From NCBI GenBank assembly GCA_030562195.1, contig CM060200.1, positions 42,133,084-42,197,083 of the forward strand: a stretch of DNA of 64,000 bases, given 5' to 3'. The stretch comes from Nipponacmea schrenckii (lineage: Eukaryota; Mollusca; Gastropoda; Lottiidae). Position 1 is the stretch's first letter, and each line of letters opens with the position of its first letter. Below are positions 33,951-45,262 of this stretch, piece after piece. Under the pieces are notes generated by a model. It did not search any database and was not told the DNA's origin. It saw only the letters and a program-made list of their open reading frames with translations. Made by a program: the position numbers and the translations under genes.

Positions 33951-34690
33951 AAACGTGACAATAGCCCAATCCAAAATATAAATGATTTTCTTCAAATAAA
34001 CAATTCGTTTCCAAAATAATCAAGTTTCTTTAATGTCAACTTTAATTATAAAAACAAGTTTTCTGACCGTAAAATTTTCTGATTTAGAATTGATGTTGTT
34101 TTTATTAGTAAGAATACTCGAGAGAAATCATCTGAAATGTGAAATCGTCGGTGGTTAAAAATACATCCATTATAAATAAAGAGATCGAGCTAGTTCAGTT
34201 TATCAAATAGCTTCTTATTACACATTGAATATAAAAAAACCACAACAACATTTCTTAAACAAAAGGTTGACCGTATGATATAGGCCTATTATTAACCAGT
34301 TTTTCTGAATGTGTGTGTTCATATTTACAAAACAAAGTGTACAAAAAATGAGTTGATTAGCCGGTTTTTTTAAACACGTTATAAATATAAATGTACCCTA
34401 TCTCTAATACGAGATTAATTCGCCACTTTGAAACACGGTGTCCCGGAAGAGTTGTACTTCCGGCCTAGCTAGTGATTCACCAAGTATAATTCTTACTGAT
34501 AGTACTTCCTTCTTTCTCTGATTTTAATAGAAAGCGAGCGGATATTAGTTGAAGAAAGAAGAAGATATTCCATGTCATTTAAACCTGGTTTATATTCCAA
34601 GTTAAGCCGCTCGAATCCGGGACAAATCCTACTTCACAATCAAGTTACAATTTAAATGTAAAATAAACCACGAATCGACCCAGGTTCTAA
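33951..34690. other. Unannotated spacer
   Basis: AT-rich, no exon or element recognised. Confidence 0.35.
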
Positions 34691-34724
34691 TCTTGTTGAT
34701 GATGAACAAATGTCAGATGTGATT

Positions 34725-35610
34725 CAAGGACCATGTTCACCATTAGTTTAACCAATCATACCTTAATCTCATTTTTAGTAAAGTTAATCAGTAATAGTGT
34801 TCACAGTTTAGTATATCATTAAAGGACAGATTCACCATTAGTTTGACCAATCATACCTTAGTCTCAGAAACAGGTAATATTTAGCTAAGTTAATCAGTAA
34901 TAGTGTTCACAGTTTAGTATATCATTAAAGAGACAGATTCACCATTAGTTTGACCAATCATACCTTGTCCAGAAACAGGTAATATTTAGCTAAGTTAATC
35001 AGTAATAGTGTTCACAGTTTAGTATATCATTAAAGAGACAGTTCCATTAGTTTGACCAATCATACCTTAATCCAGAAACAGGTAATATTTAGCTAAGTTA
35101 ATCAGTAATAGTGTTCACAGTTTAGTATATCATTAAAGAGACAGTTTCCATTAGTTTGACCAATCATACCTTAGTCTCAGAAACAGGTAATATTTAGCTA
35201 AGTTAATCAGTAATAGTGTTCACAGTTTAGTATATCATTAAAGAGACAGTTTGGCCATTAGTTTGACCAATCATTTTCAAAAACAGGAAATATTTAGCTA
35301 AGTTAATCAGTAATAGTGTTCACAGTTTAGTATATCATTAAAGAGACAGATTCACCATTAGTTTGACCAATCATACCTTAGTCTCAGAAACAGGTAATAT
35401 TTAGCTAAGTTAATCAGTAATAGTGTTCACAGTTTAGTATATCATTAAAGAGACAGATTCACCATTAGTTTGACCAATCATATCTCAATCTCAGAAACAG
35501 GAAATATTTAGCTAAGTTAATCAGTAATAGTGTTCACAGTTTAGTATATCATTAAAGAGACAGATTGGCCATTAGTTTGACCAATCATTCTCATTTTTAG
35601 CTAAGCTAAT
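34725..35610 (+). repeat. ~107-bp tandem array, about 8 units
   Basis: The unit contains CATTAGTTTGACCAATCATA, AACAGGTAATATTTAGCTAA, GTTAATCAGTAATAGTGTTC and ACAGTTTAGTATATCATTAA. Flanking units are partial. A stray GAACAGAAAGTATTTAGCTAAGC-type fragment near 51985 may be related. Confidence 0.93.
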
Positions 35611-35692
35611 CAGTTATTGTGTTCACGGTACAATTTCGAAATTTGAGCCTTCAAATCGATGTGTATCTGGAATTATCGATTTGAAAGTTAAA

Positions 35693-35732
35693 ATGGCGAC
35701 TCCTCTATACAAGACATATATCGAAATAGAAG
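35693..35732 (+). CDS. Candidate first coding exon (tentative)
   Basis: AAAATGGCG is a good initiation context, opening MATPLYKTYIEIE and ending at a GTAAGA donor in phase 1. No downstream exon could be joined to it, so this is only a candidate. Confidence 0.2.
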
Positions 35733-36199
35733 GTAAGATTCCTAATTACAGGTATATTTAAAAGGATTTTACAATACGCCATGTATATGTTTTTCTAGTT
35801 TAAATAAAGATTATTTACATATATATAAGAATCAAATCAGCCATCGAAAATGAAAAAAAAAACATGGCGTTGAAAGTAACGATGGAAAGAATTTAGTTTT
35901 GATTTCATGAGTGTTTCACCGATTATTTTATCAACCCAAAAGGGTTCAGAAAAGTAGTAAATATCCCATTTTCTACAGCACAGATAACAAGATATTTCCA
36001 TTGTTTATGTTATAGATATTATAGACTGTGATTTATCGTGAAATAAAGGGAAGCCATCCAGTTGTCGAGATGACATGATCTATGTCATTTTTAAATCATT
36101 ATTATCATAAAAACAGGATTTCGACTTCATATATCTATAGATCATAACTTAGGGTTTTCTGAAAACTTATATTACAAGGAAATTAAAAAAAAGCATTAT

Positions 36200-36635
36200 G
36201 AGTCAGATAGTCCATATTGATATTGTCCATTCTTATGTCATAGAAAGGTCATATTGATATTGTCCATTCTTATGTCCCAGAAAGATCATATTGATATTGT
36301 CCATTCTTATGTCCTAGAAATGCCATATTGATATTGTCCATTCTTATGTCCAAGAAAGGTCATATTGATATTGTCAATTCTTATGTCCAGAAAGCCATAT
36401 TGATATTGTCCATTCTTATGTCCTAGAAATGCCATATTGATATTGTCCATTCTTATGTCCTAGAAATGCCATATTGATATTGTCCATTCTTATGTCCTAG
36501 AAAGGCCATATTGATATTGTCCATTCTTATGTCCTAGAAATGCCATATTGATATTGTCCATTCGTATGTCCTAGAAAGGCCATATTGATATTGTTCATTC
36601 ATATATTCCAGAAAGGTCATATCGATATGGTCCAC
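36200..36635 (+). repeat. 37-bp tandem array, about 12 units
   Basis: Unit ATGCCATATTGATATTGTCC plus ATTCTTATGTCCTAGAA; GGTCAT and GCCAT variants alternate. Confidence 0.94.
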
Positions 36636-37064
36636 CGTGTACAAACAAATACATTCTCAGGATACGGTGATTATTATCGCGTGTTTATGATATATATAGA
36701 ACAGCTTTCAATAATTTAACAGAAGAAAAGATATTGAATTTGTTAATAAACAGAATCATCCATACAATACATCTCGATTGATTTTACTATAATAATGACA
36801 CCAATAATTTAACTGAAGAGATTTTGAGGTTTGTCTAAAAACATCATTACAACTCAACTCGATTGTAATATGTTCAATTATGGAATTTTGTGGTTTCCTG
36901 AATCGCTTAAATTTGATAATTTCTAATGACGTCATGAAACCCCGATTTGTAATGAGTAGAAACCCTCTGATTGAAATATTTTGTATTTCTTGTTATATCT
37001 TAAGCTGTAAAGTTCTGTTCATAAAGACTTTGTATTAGTGACGTCATAAACCGCTCAGTTTTGG

Positions 37065-38105
37065 TGAATGACAGAAACCAAGGACATCTGATTGAAAATT
37101 AGAATGATGTAAATTGATGATATCAGTGTCTCTGATACACATACAAAATATAGAAAACCTCTTTACAATCTCTTTAATAGAACTGTTTAGTTTTAGTAGA
37201 ATTACAGGAACTACAGACATCTGATTGAAAATTAGAATGGTGTAAATTGATGTTATCAGTGTCCCTGATAAATATAACAAATTTAAGAAAACCTCTTTAC
37301 AATCTCTTTAATAGAATGTTTAGTTTTAGTAGAATTACAGGAACACAGACGTCTGATTGAAAATTAGAATGATGTAAATTGATGTATCAGTGTCCTGATA
37401 CACATACAAAATATAGAAAACCTCTTTACAATCTCTTTAATAGAACTGTTTAGTTCATTAGTAAATAACAGGAACTACAGACATCTGATTGAAAACTTAG
37501 AATGATGTAAATTGATGATATCAGTGTATCCCTGATACACATACAAAATAAGAAAACCTCTTTACAATCTCTTTAATAGAACTGTTTAGTTTTAGTAGAA
37601 TTACAGGAACCACAGACGTCTGATTGAAAATTTGAATGATGTAAATTGATGCTATCAGTGTCCCTGATACACATACAAAATATAGAAAACCTCTTTACAA
37701 TCTCTTTAATAGAACTGTTTAGTTTTAGTATGAATTACAGGAACCACAGACGTCTGATTGAAAATTAAATGATGTAAATTGATGATATCAGTGTCCCTTA
37801 AGATATAACAAATAAGAAAACCTCTTTACAATCTCTTTAATAGAACTGTTTAGTTTTAGTAGAATTACAGGAACTACAGACATCTGATTGAAAATTAGAA
37901 TGATGTAAATTGATGTTATCAGTGTCCCTGATAAATATAACAAATTTAAGAAAACCTCTTTACAATCTCTTTAATAGAACTGTTTAGTTTTAGTAGAATT
38001 ACAGGAACCACAGACATCTGATTGAAAATTAGAATGATGTAAATTGATGCTATCAGTGTCCCTGATAAATATAACAAATTTAAGAAAACCTCTTTACAAT
38101 CCCTT
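37065..38105 (+). repeat. ~133-bp tandem array, about 8 units
   Basis: The unit contains AGAACTGTTTAGTTTTAGTA, GAATTACAGGAACCACAGAC, TGATGTAAATTGATG, CAGTGTCCCTGATACACATA and AAAACCTCTTTACAATCTCT. The same family is in opposite orientation at 40930-43005. Confidence 0.93.
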
Positions 38106-40925
38106 TAACCAAAACAAAATAGATCGATGCTCATTACTTTCAAAAACACTGGGAATTTATAGATGACTGATCTCACGATAAGAAAGAAACCGGTAAAAGA
38201 AAGAGAACTGTACAAGTTTGAAGATTAGTGTATAGATAAATGGTGAAACGAGTGTATCAAAACAGAGAATCGATGAATATTTTATAACTGTTGATTGTCG
38301 GTTACTAACTCAGCCATATAAAGGTATGAAGATGTAAAACTTAACTATATCGAAGCATAAGGATGTAAAACTCAACAGTGCGTGTTGATAACAATGGAAG
38401 AATTTCTCCGCACAGGAAGTTATATACTAGTAATCACTTGTCAATCAAAAAATCGATATTTCAAAAATTTTTTTCTTACACTGGGTAAAAACAAAAAAGA
38501 TGAATTTAAAAAGTTACAATCAATAAATCGAAGTTGAAACCATGGTTAAATTGTAAATCTAGTACACGACTTAAGATTTTTTTGTTTGGTTTTTTGAACA
38601 ACAAAATAAAGAATTTCAGACTTTCTGAGTAAAAACAAGAAGATAAACTTTGTTATTAAAATTATGACCGAAATATAAAAAATTGGTAATTATTAGGATT
38701 AAACGCTTCGTAAATCGTTATACATATAAACTTAGTTATTTCAGGCCTCGTTCAAAAGTTTTAAACTTATTTATAACCTAATCCTTGTAAGACATTTAGA
38801 AGTATAACTGTACATTAAGAGAGAACAATTGTTATGGATATAGACTTCTATTTATTAACAACAGCACAACGTTTCATTACACATACAGGTAACGTTTTCA
38901 AGTGATAACCGTTTGTTTTTATATGAATGATGATATTTGTCTAAACCAATTAAATGAATTGACATTAATAATTATTCTATAATCAAAACGTCAAGAATTA
39001 TTTAATGAATTTATTAACTGTGCGGACGTCAGGGGCAGAATATCAGAATTTTGTACATATTGGAAATACCTTCAATCAACAGAACGCGGACTTCAGAGGG
39101 ACTATTTAAAATTTTTTAAATAAATTATTCAAGAAAGTGTAAGATCGATCGACTTAGTGCGGACGTCAGAGAAAGAATTTCAAATTTTCAATTGAATGTT
39201 TTATTCAAGTATAATTTCAAACAAAACAGAGCGGACGTCAGAGAGGTTGTACCAAATTTATGAATCATAAAATAAAATTTGACGTCTTTGATTGGCTCCT
39301 ATTAACACTACGATATATTTTAAATTCGTTTCGAGATGCAGAATATATTAGGACGTAATTCTCTATTCATTTCATTTCTACTTGAATTAAAATATTTCAA
39401 GAATATAGAATATAGAATATTGATAGAATTCGATGGATTATCTATATCAACCATTGACCGGGATTAAGTAACACCCCCCCCCCCCCTCACTCCTTTCTTG
39501 TACCAAAATATCATTCCCTCTATAGATAACAATCAAATCTGTATCTTCTACCAGATCGGTAATATTTCAATATTTGATAGAATTAGGTAGAAGGTCTTTC
39601 AGCCATTGATCGGGCTTTAATTAAGCTAGAGTTAAGTTACAGTACCACGTGATAATCTCTTCGTTTGAAGTTTTTATTGATTGCCGACAGCTTGGATTAA
39701 CAATGTCAGATTTCTGAGAATCAAGTAGATCGAATCTGTCTTTAATTTAACCTGAGAATCGTGACCGAGTTACTCTCCTTTATCCTTCTACAGTCATTCA
39801 ACTCGACATAGTTCCTTAGTATTTTCCGACCTGAGTTCTCTCTGTTAGAGACGTAAGAACACGATGTCTAGTCAGTTGGGTGGGAAAATAGAGGGAAACG
39901 TCGTTTAGTATAAATTGAGAAAATTGAATATTACCTTGATAGTTTAAAGTAGAAGAAAAATAAACTTTGTAACAAAATTTCCCTCATTACACACTGCACG
40001 ACGTTGCCTGTCTTCAAAGTCCCAATTTCTTTTTAAAAAAGTACGGAGTGAAAATCTATTGCGATTTAATTTCTATTCAGATATTTATAGATTTGAGATC
40101 CAGTTGACATCTCGCAGATGTTCTGGTTATTCCCAAGTTGGTTTTTTTCAGGAATACTCTAGCTACTAATCAGTTTCAACTAATAATAGAAGTTCAGATC
40201 GGGATGTTTTAATTTCTACCTTTCTGATCTGACCTTTCTAAAACCTGAAATAGAGTTTGGTCAATTACTCTCTCTTCAATCGTCAAGAAAAACATGTCAG
40301 AATATTTAGATTTACTCACTTTTTTATTCAATTAGCATTGACTTAACGTTATATTTAATGCCCTTGATTAGAATTCCACAATCACGTGACAATTTGACTG
40401 ACAGCTGGTGTAGAGGTCTAAGGGGGTCGTGGTTTGCTAATTTCGTGGTTTGTGGTTGTTCATTCGGATCTTGAATATATGTAAATAGTCTACAGAAGTT
40501 TAATGTTCTACTCTTCTGTACCCTAATGAAATCTGCAAGATATCATACAGTAAATAAATGGAGCTTTACGTCCTACTCTTTACATAACGCGCTAGTGAAA
40601 ACGTGGTAGTTCTAAAATAAACTATTAAAATTATACATTAACTATTTAATTTTTGTAAGACGATTTGATGTAGATTGATATTCCAGAAAAATTTTCTGTT
40701 CGCTTTACATAACAACTGTTACAACCGATGTATCACCATTGTGCACTGTCAACTCTTTTAAAATCCTACTCGACAAATTGCGACCTTAAATTGTCAATTT
40801 TATAAAATGTTAAAAATATGACATTGTGATAATTGAGTTGCCAGGTTGGAAATAGACAAAATGAAGTATAATCTCCTGGGACTTTCAACTTTTATCATAT
40901 TTAACTTAAAGAGAATTCTAAATCC
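38106..40925. other. Segment between two opposed 133-bp arrays
   Basis: Holds a degenerate ~70-bp repeat (GCGGACGTCAG or close variants at about 39023, 39087, 39159, 39231), a C-run at 39473-39486, two related 150-bp-spaced segments (ATAGAATT..TTGA near 39422 and 39577), and SINE-B 3' fragments at about 39977-40070 (CTCATTACACACTGCACGAC) and 40557-40610. No gene recognised. Confidence 0.45.
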
Positions 40926-40929
40926 TAAA

Positions 40930-43005
40930 TTTTGTATGTGTATCAGGGACACTGATATCATCAATTTACACCATTCTAATTTTCAATCAGATGTCTGTGG
41001 TTCCTGTAATTCTACTAAAACTAAACAGTTCTATTAAAGAGATTGTAAAGAGGTTTTCTATATTTTGTATGTGTATCAGGGACACTGATAGCATCAATTT
41101 ACATCATTCTAATTTTCTGTGGTTCCTGTAATTCTACTAAAACTAAACAGTTCTATTAAAGATATTGTAAAGAGGTTTTCTATATTTTGTATGTGTATCA
41201 GGGACACTGATAACATCAATTTACATCATTCTAATTTTTCTGTGGTTCCTGTAATTCTACTAAAACTAAACAGTTCTATTAAAGAATTGTAAAGAGGTTT
41301 TCTATATTTTGTATGTGTATCAGGGACACTGATAGCATCAATTTACATCATTCTAATTTTCTGTGGTTCCTGTAATTCTACTAAAACTAAACAGTTCTAT
41401 TAAAGAGATTGTAAAGAGGTTTTCTATATTTTGTATGTGTATCAGGAACACTGATAGCATCAATTTACATCATTCTAATTTTCTGTGGTTCCTGTAATTC
41501 TACTAAAACTAAACAGTTCTATTAAAGAGATTGTAAAGAGGTTTTCTATATTTTGTATGTGTATCAGGGACACTGATAACATCAATTTACATCATTCTAA
41601 TTTTCTGTGGTTCCTGTAATTCTACTAAAACTAAACAGTTCTATTAAAGATATTGTAAAGAGGTTTTCTATATTTTGTATGTGTATCAGGGACACTGATA
41701 ACATCAATTTACATCATTCTAATTTTCTGTGGTTCCTGTAATTCTACTAAAACTAAACAGTTCTATTAAAGAGATTGTAAAGAGGTTTTCTATATTTTGT
41801 ATGTGTATCAGAGACACTGATAACATCAATTTACACCATTCTAATTTTCAATCAGATGTCTGTGGTTCCTGTAATTCTACTAAAACTAAACAGTTCTATT
41901 AAAGAGATTATAAAGAGGTTTTCTATATTTTGTATGTGTATCAGGAACACTGATAACATCAATTTACACCATTCTAATTTCAATCAGATGTCTGTGGTTC
42001 CTGTAATTCTACTAAAACTAAACAGTTCTATTAAAGAGATTGTAAAGAGGTTTTCTATATTTTGTATATGTATCAGAGACACTGATAACATCAATTTACA
42101 CCATTCTAATTTCAATCAGATGTCTGTGGTTCCTGTAATTCTACTAAAACTAAACAGTTCTATTAAAGAGATTGTAAAGGGGTTTTCTATATTTTGTATG
42201 TGTATCAGAGACACTGATAACATCAATTTACACCATTCTAATTTTCAATCAGATGTCTGTAGTTCCTGTAATTCTACTAAAACTAAACAGTTCTATTAAA
42301 GAGATTGTAAAGGGGTTTTCTATATTTTGTATGTGTATCAGAGACACTGATAACATCAATTTATATCATTCTAATTTTCAATCAGATGTCTGTGGTTCCT
42401 GTAATTCTACTAAAACTAAACAGTTCTATTAAAGAGATTGTAAAGAGGTTTTCTATATTTTGTATGTGTATCAGGAACACTGATATCATCAATTTACACC
42501 ATTCTAATTTTCAATCAGACATCTGTTGTTCCTGTAATTCTACTAAAACTAAACAGTTCTATTAAAGAGATTGTAAAGAGGTTTTCTATATTTTGTATAT
42601 GTATCAGGGACACTGATAACATCAATTTACATCATTCTAATTTTCAATCAGACGTCTGTGGTTCCTGCAATTCTACTAAAACTAAACAGTTCTATTAAAG
42701 AGATTGTAAAGAGGTTTCCTAAATTTTGTATGTGTATCAGGGACACTGATAACATCAATTTACATCATTCTAATTTTCAATCAGACGTCTGTGGTTCCTG
42801 TAATTCTACTAAAACTAAACAGTTCTATTAAAGAGATTGTAAAGAGGTTTTCTAAATTTTGTATGTGTATCAGGGACACTGATAACATCAATTAACATCA
42901 TTCTAATTTTCAATCAGACGTCTGTGGTTCCTGCAATTCTACTAAAACTAAACAGTTCTATTAAAGAGATTGTAAAAAGGTTTTCTATATTTTGTATGTG
43001 TAGTT
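40930..43005 (-). repeat. ~120-133 bp tandem array, about 17 units, reverse orientation
   Basis: Units carry TTGTATGTGTATCAGGGACA, CATCAATTTACATCATTCTA and GTGGTTCCTGTAATTCTACT. Units from about 41040 to 41760 share an 11-12 bp deletion (ATTTTCTGTGG instead of CAATCAGATGTCTGTGG), so a variant subarray was amplified. Repeat-encoded frames here are not genes. Confidence 0.94.
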
Positions 43006-43122
43006 TTAATAGAATAACAGGAACCACAGACATCTGATTGAAAATTAGAATGATGTAAATTGATGATATCAATGTCCCTGATACACATACAAAATATAGA
43101 AAACCTCTTTACAATCTCTTGA
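43006..43122 (+). repeat. Single flipped 133-bp family unit
   Basis: Immediately after the minus-oriented array one unit appears in plus orientation (TTTTAATAGAATAACAGGAACCACAG region through CCTCTTTACAATCTCTT), forming a hairpin-capable junction at about 43000. Confidence 0.85.
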
Positions 43123-43237
43123 ACCAATAAATTAACTTGTATTAAAATATTAATTATAGCGGACCAATGAAGTAAACTAAATAATTTTAACGAGGAAATT
43201 TGTGTGAATTATACAATAGTTAGTTAGTAATATTAAA

Positions 43238-43342
43238 AATAATTCATTCATTCATTCATTCATTTTTAACTTCTTACTTTCATACAATCTTTTTTTCATA
43301 TAATCTGTTTTTTTAAATCATTCATTCATTCATTCGTTCGTT
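43238..43342 (+). repeat. CATT microsatellite
   Basis: ATTCATTCATTC runs at both ends of the interval. Confidence 0.85.
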
Positions 43343-43689
43343 TTACAATTGTATGTACGTCTGAAGAATCAACAATAACAAATCGTTTAATTTGGAGAAA
43401 AAGAATAGGCATACCCGGGACAGATTCAACAGAAACCAAACCAGTGTACTTTAATAACAATGACTGGTATATTGTATCGACCAGAACTCCCTCAAAATAT
43501 AGTAGACTGTCCCAGTTTAAGATTTGAATCATTCCCGGATGTGCAAAAATATATCAGCTTAAGTAAGCCTATATTATATATAATATACGTGTATTATTTT
43601 CCTCTCTATACTTGTGTTCCGCGGAACATTTTCCTCTACAAACTTCTGTACAAATTCGATCCACACATAACCAAAATTAAATTGGTCGC

Positions 43690-43875
43690 AGGGCGAAAGG
43701 ATACTCCGGGAAAGATTATACCAAGAGGTTTCGCCGAGGATCAGCTGGTAGGATTCTTGAGAAGTTGTTATCCTTGTAAAATTATTACCAAGAGGTTTCA
43801 CAAGGACCAGCAAGTAGAGAGGATCCCTGTCACGGCGGACTTGTGAACCTAAGTTCTTATCCTTGTGAAATATAG
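43690..43875 (+). mobile_element. SINE-A 3' portion with two tail units
   Basis: ACCAAGAGGTTTCGCCGAGG, GATCAGCTGGTAGGATTC and GTTATCCTTGTAAAATTATT, then a second, better-preserved unit through GACTTGTGAACCTAAGTTC. Same tail as 57830-57935. Confidence 0.65.
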
Positions 43876-43969
43876 TTTTTTCAAAGCCCTTTTACACATA
43901 CAAAACTACGTGTTATATAAATATCAGTATATATTCACCTTCTTGCCCATGATTGAAATATGGGGGGAA

Positions 43970-44070
43970 AAAATACTCTCTTGTAGAAACACTGGTCTAG
44001 GTCACAAGTATTATATGTTATAAGAGATATTCTCCTATAAAAGCACTGCCCTAGGTCACAAGTAGAAACT
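43970..44070 (+). repeat. Dispersed ~60-bp repeat downstream of the KCNE-like gene
   Basis: TAAGAGATATTCTCCTATAA, AAGCACTGCCCTAGGTCACA. A close relative lies at 47215-47290 on the other side of the gene, in the same orientation; an extra half copy is at 43980-44005. Confidence 0.5.
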
Positions 44071-44654
44071 ATACTATGAATTCCAGTATACATCAATTTG
44101 ATAAGAAATTATCTGCTTCTTTCTTCTGAAGAAGCGATTAGTTCTATCAAGTTTTTCCTAACTAATATTAGCAATATTTCAATGTCATTTTTTTCTGTTC
44201 TTTCCTGACAAAACCTTTTCTTTCTGTTCTAAATTCTCGATTCTTATTTTTCTCCATAACGGTTTTTATTCATTGCTAAAAGTTGTGATTAACACATATC
44301 ATCTATTAAAGTTTCACTTCCCACGTTTAACATGTCATAAACGTTTTGACTTTCACACTTCAGTATTATCACGTCCGGTTTATTTCTTAATATCACACCT
44401 AGAAATATGATTCACTGATTACATACAACTTTCAAGCAATAAAACGTTCGATTTCTAGTCACACAACAAAACATACGATGCACTTGAAAAGATCAAATCA
44501 TTTGGATCACGTTGTTTGAATAAATGTTGATATATTGTCAGAATTAATGTTAATAGAAGGTGTGATGCCGTCACACTATAAAACTATGATGATCAGCAGT
44601 AAAAGGAAATTATTTGGCATAGAAACTTGATAGTTGCACCAAACATGTCACATT

Positions 44655-45060
44655 AACGTCACTAATAATATAACGCCACACAACAAGCTGTAATAGGGTC
44701 AAAACGTAACGTCACGCTGTGCTAGGCTCATAACGTCACACTTTATGTTGTGATATAAATTATAATGTGAGGTCACGCTGTGATAGGGTTTAGCGTCACC
44801 CGTAACGCTGTGATAGGCTCATAACGTCACACGGCATGTTGTGATATGGATTATAATAGGGCGTCACGCGTCAATTGTGAAATAGGTCATTAGGTCACGC
44901 ATCATGTTGTAATATAAGTCGTATAATGAAACGTCACACTATGAAATGGTGTAAAAAGTAACGACACATCCCACACATTCTGGTCACACGGTTATGCCAC
45001 ACATCACACTGGGATAAGTAATAATGTAACGTCACGCATCACGCTGTGAGAGAGGTGACA
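44655..45060. repeat. Degenerate repeat rich in GTCACGCTGTGATAGG
   Basis: Irregular 50-65 bp spaced motifs (GTCACGCTGTG, CATAACGTCAC, CATGTTGTGATAT) suggest an old, heavily mutated array. It lies downstream of the KCNE-like gene. Confidence 0.6.
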
Positions 45061-45164
45061 CTAATATCAAACATCAACTGCTCTTTCCTTTAACAAAGGT
45101 ACTACTTTTCTGTGCACAGTATATGAATTTCCTAAACTCTTACAGTCAGTATGACTTTTCCGAA

Positions 45165-45262
45165 ACATTACTTGCTAAAAATTACTTGCTAAAAATTACT
45201 TCTAGACTTTACTTGCTAGACATTACTTGCTAGACATTACGTGCTAGACATTACTTGCTAGA
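45165..45262 (-). repeat. 14-bp minisatellite overlapping the KCNE-like stop codon
   Basis: Plus-strand unit CTAGACATTACTTG, about five clear copies and further degenerate ones. The first copies (45244-45262) encode the last residues CLASNV and the TAG stop of the gene. Confidence 0.75.

Noticed and set aside
41856..42299. 147-codon frame
   Set aside because: Runs through the 133-bp tandem array and repeats the same peptide.
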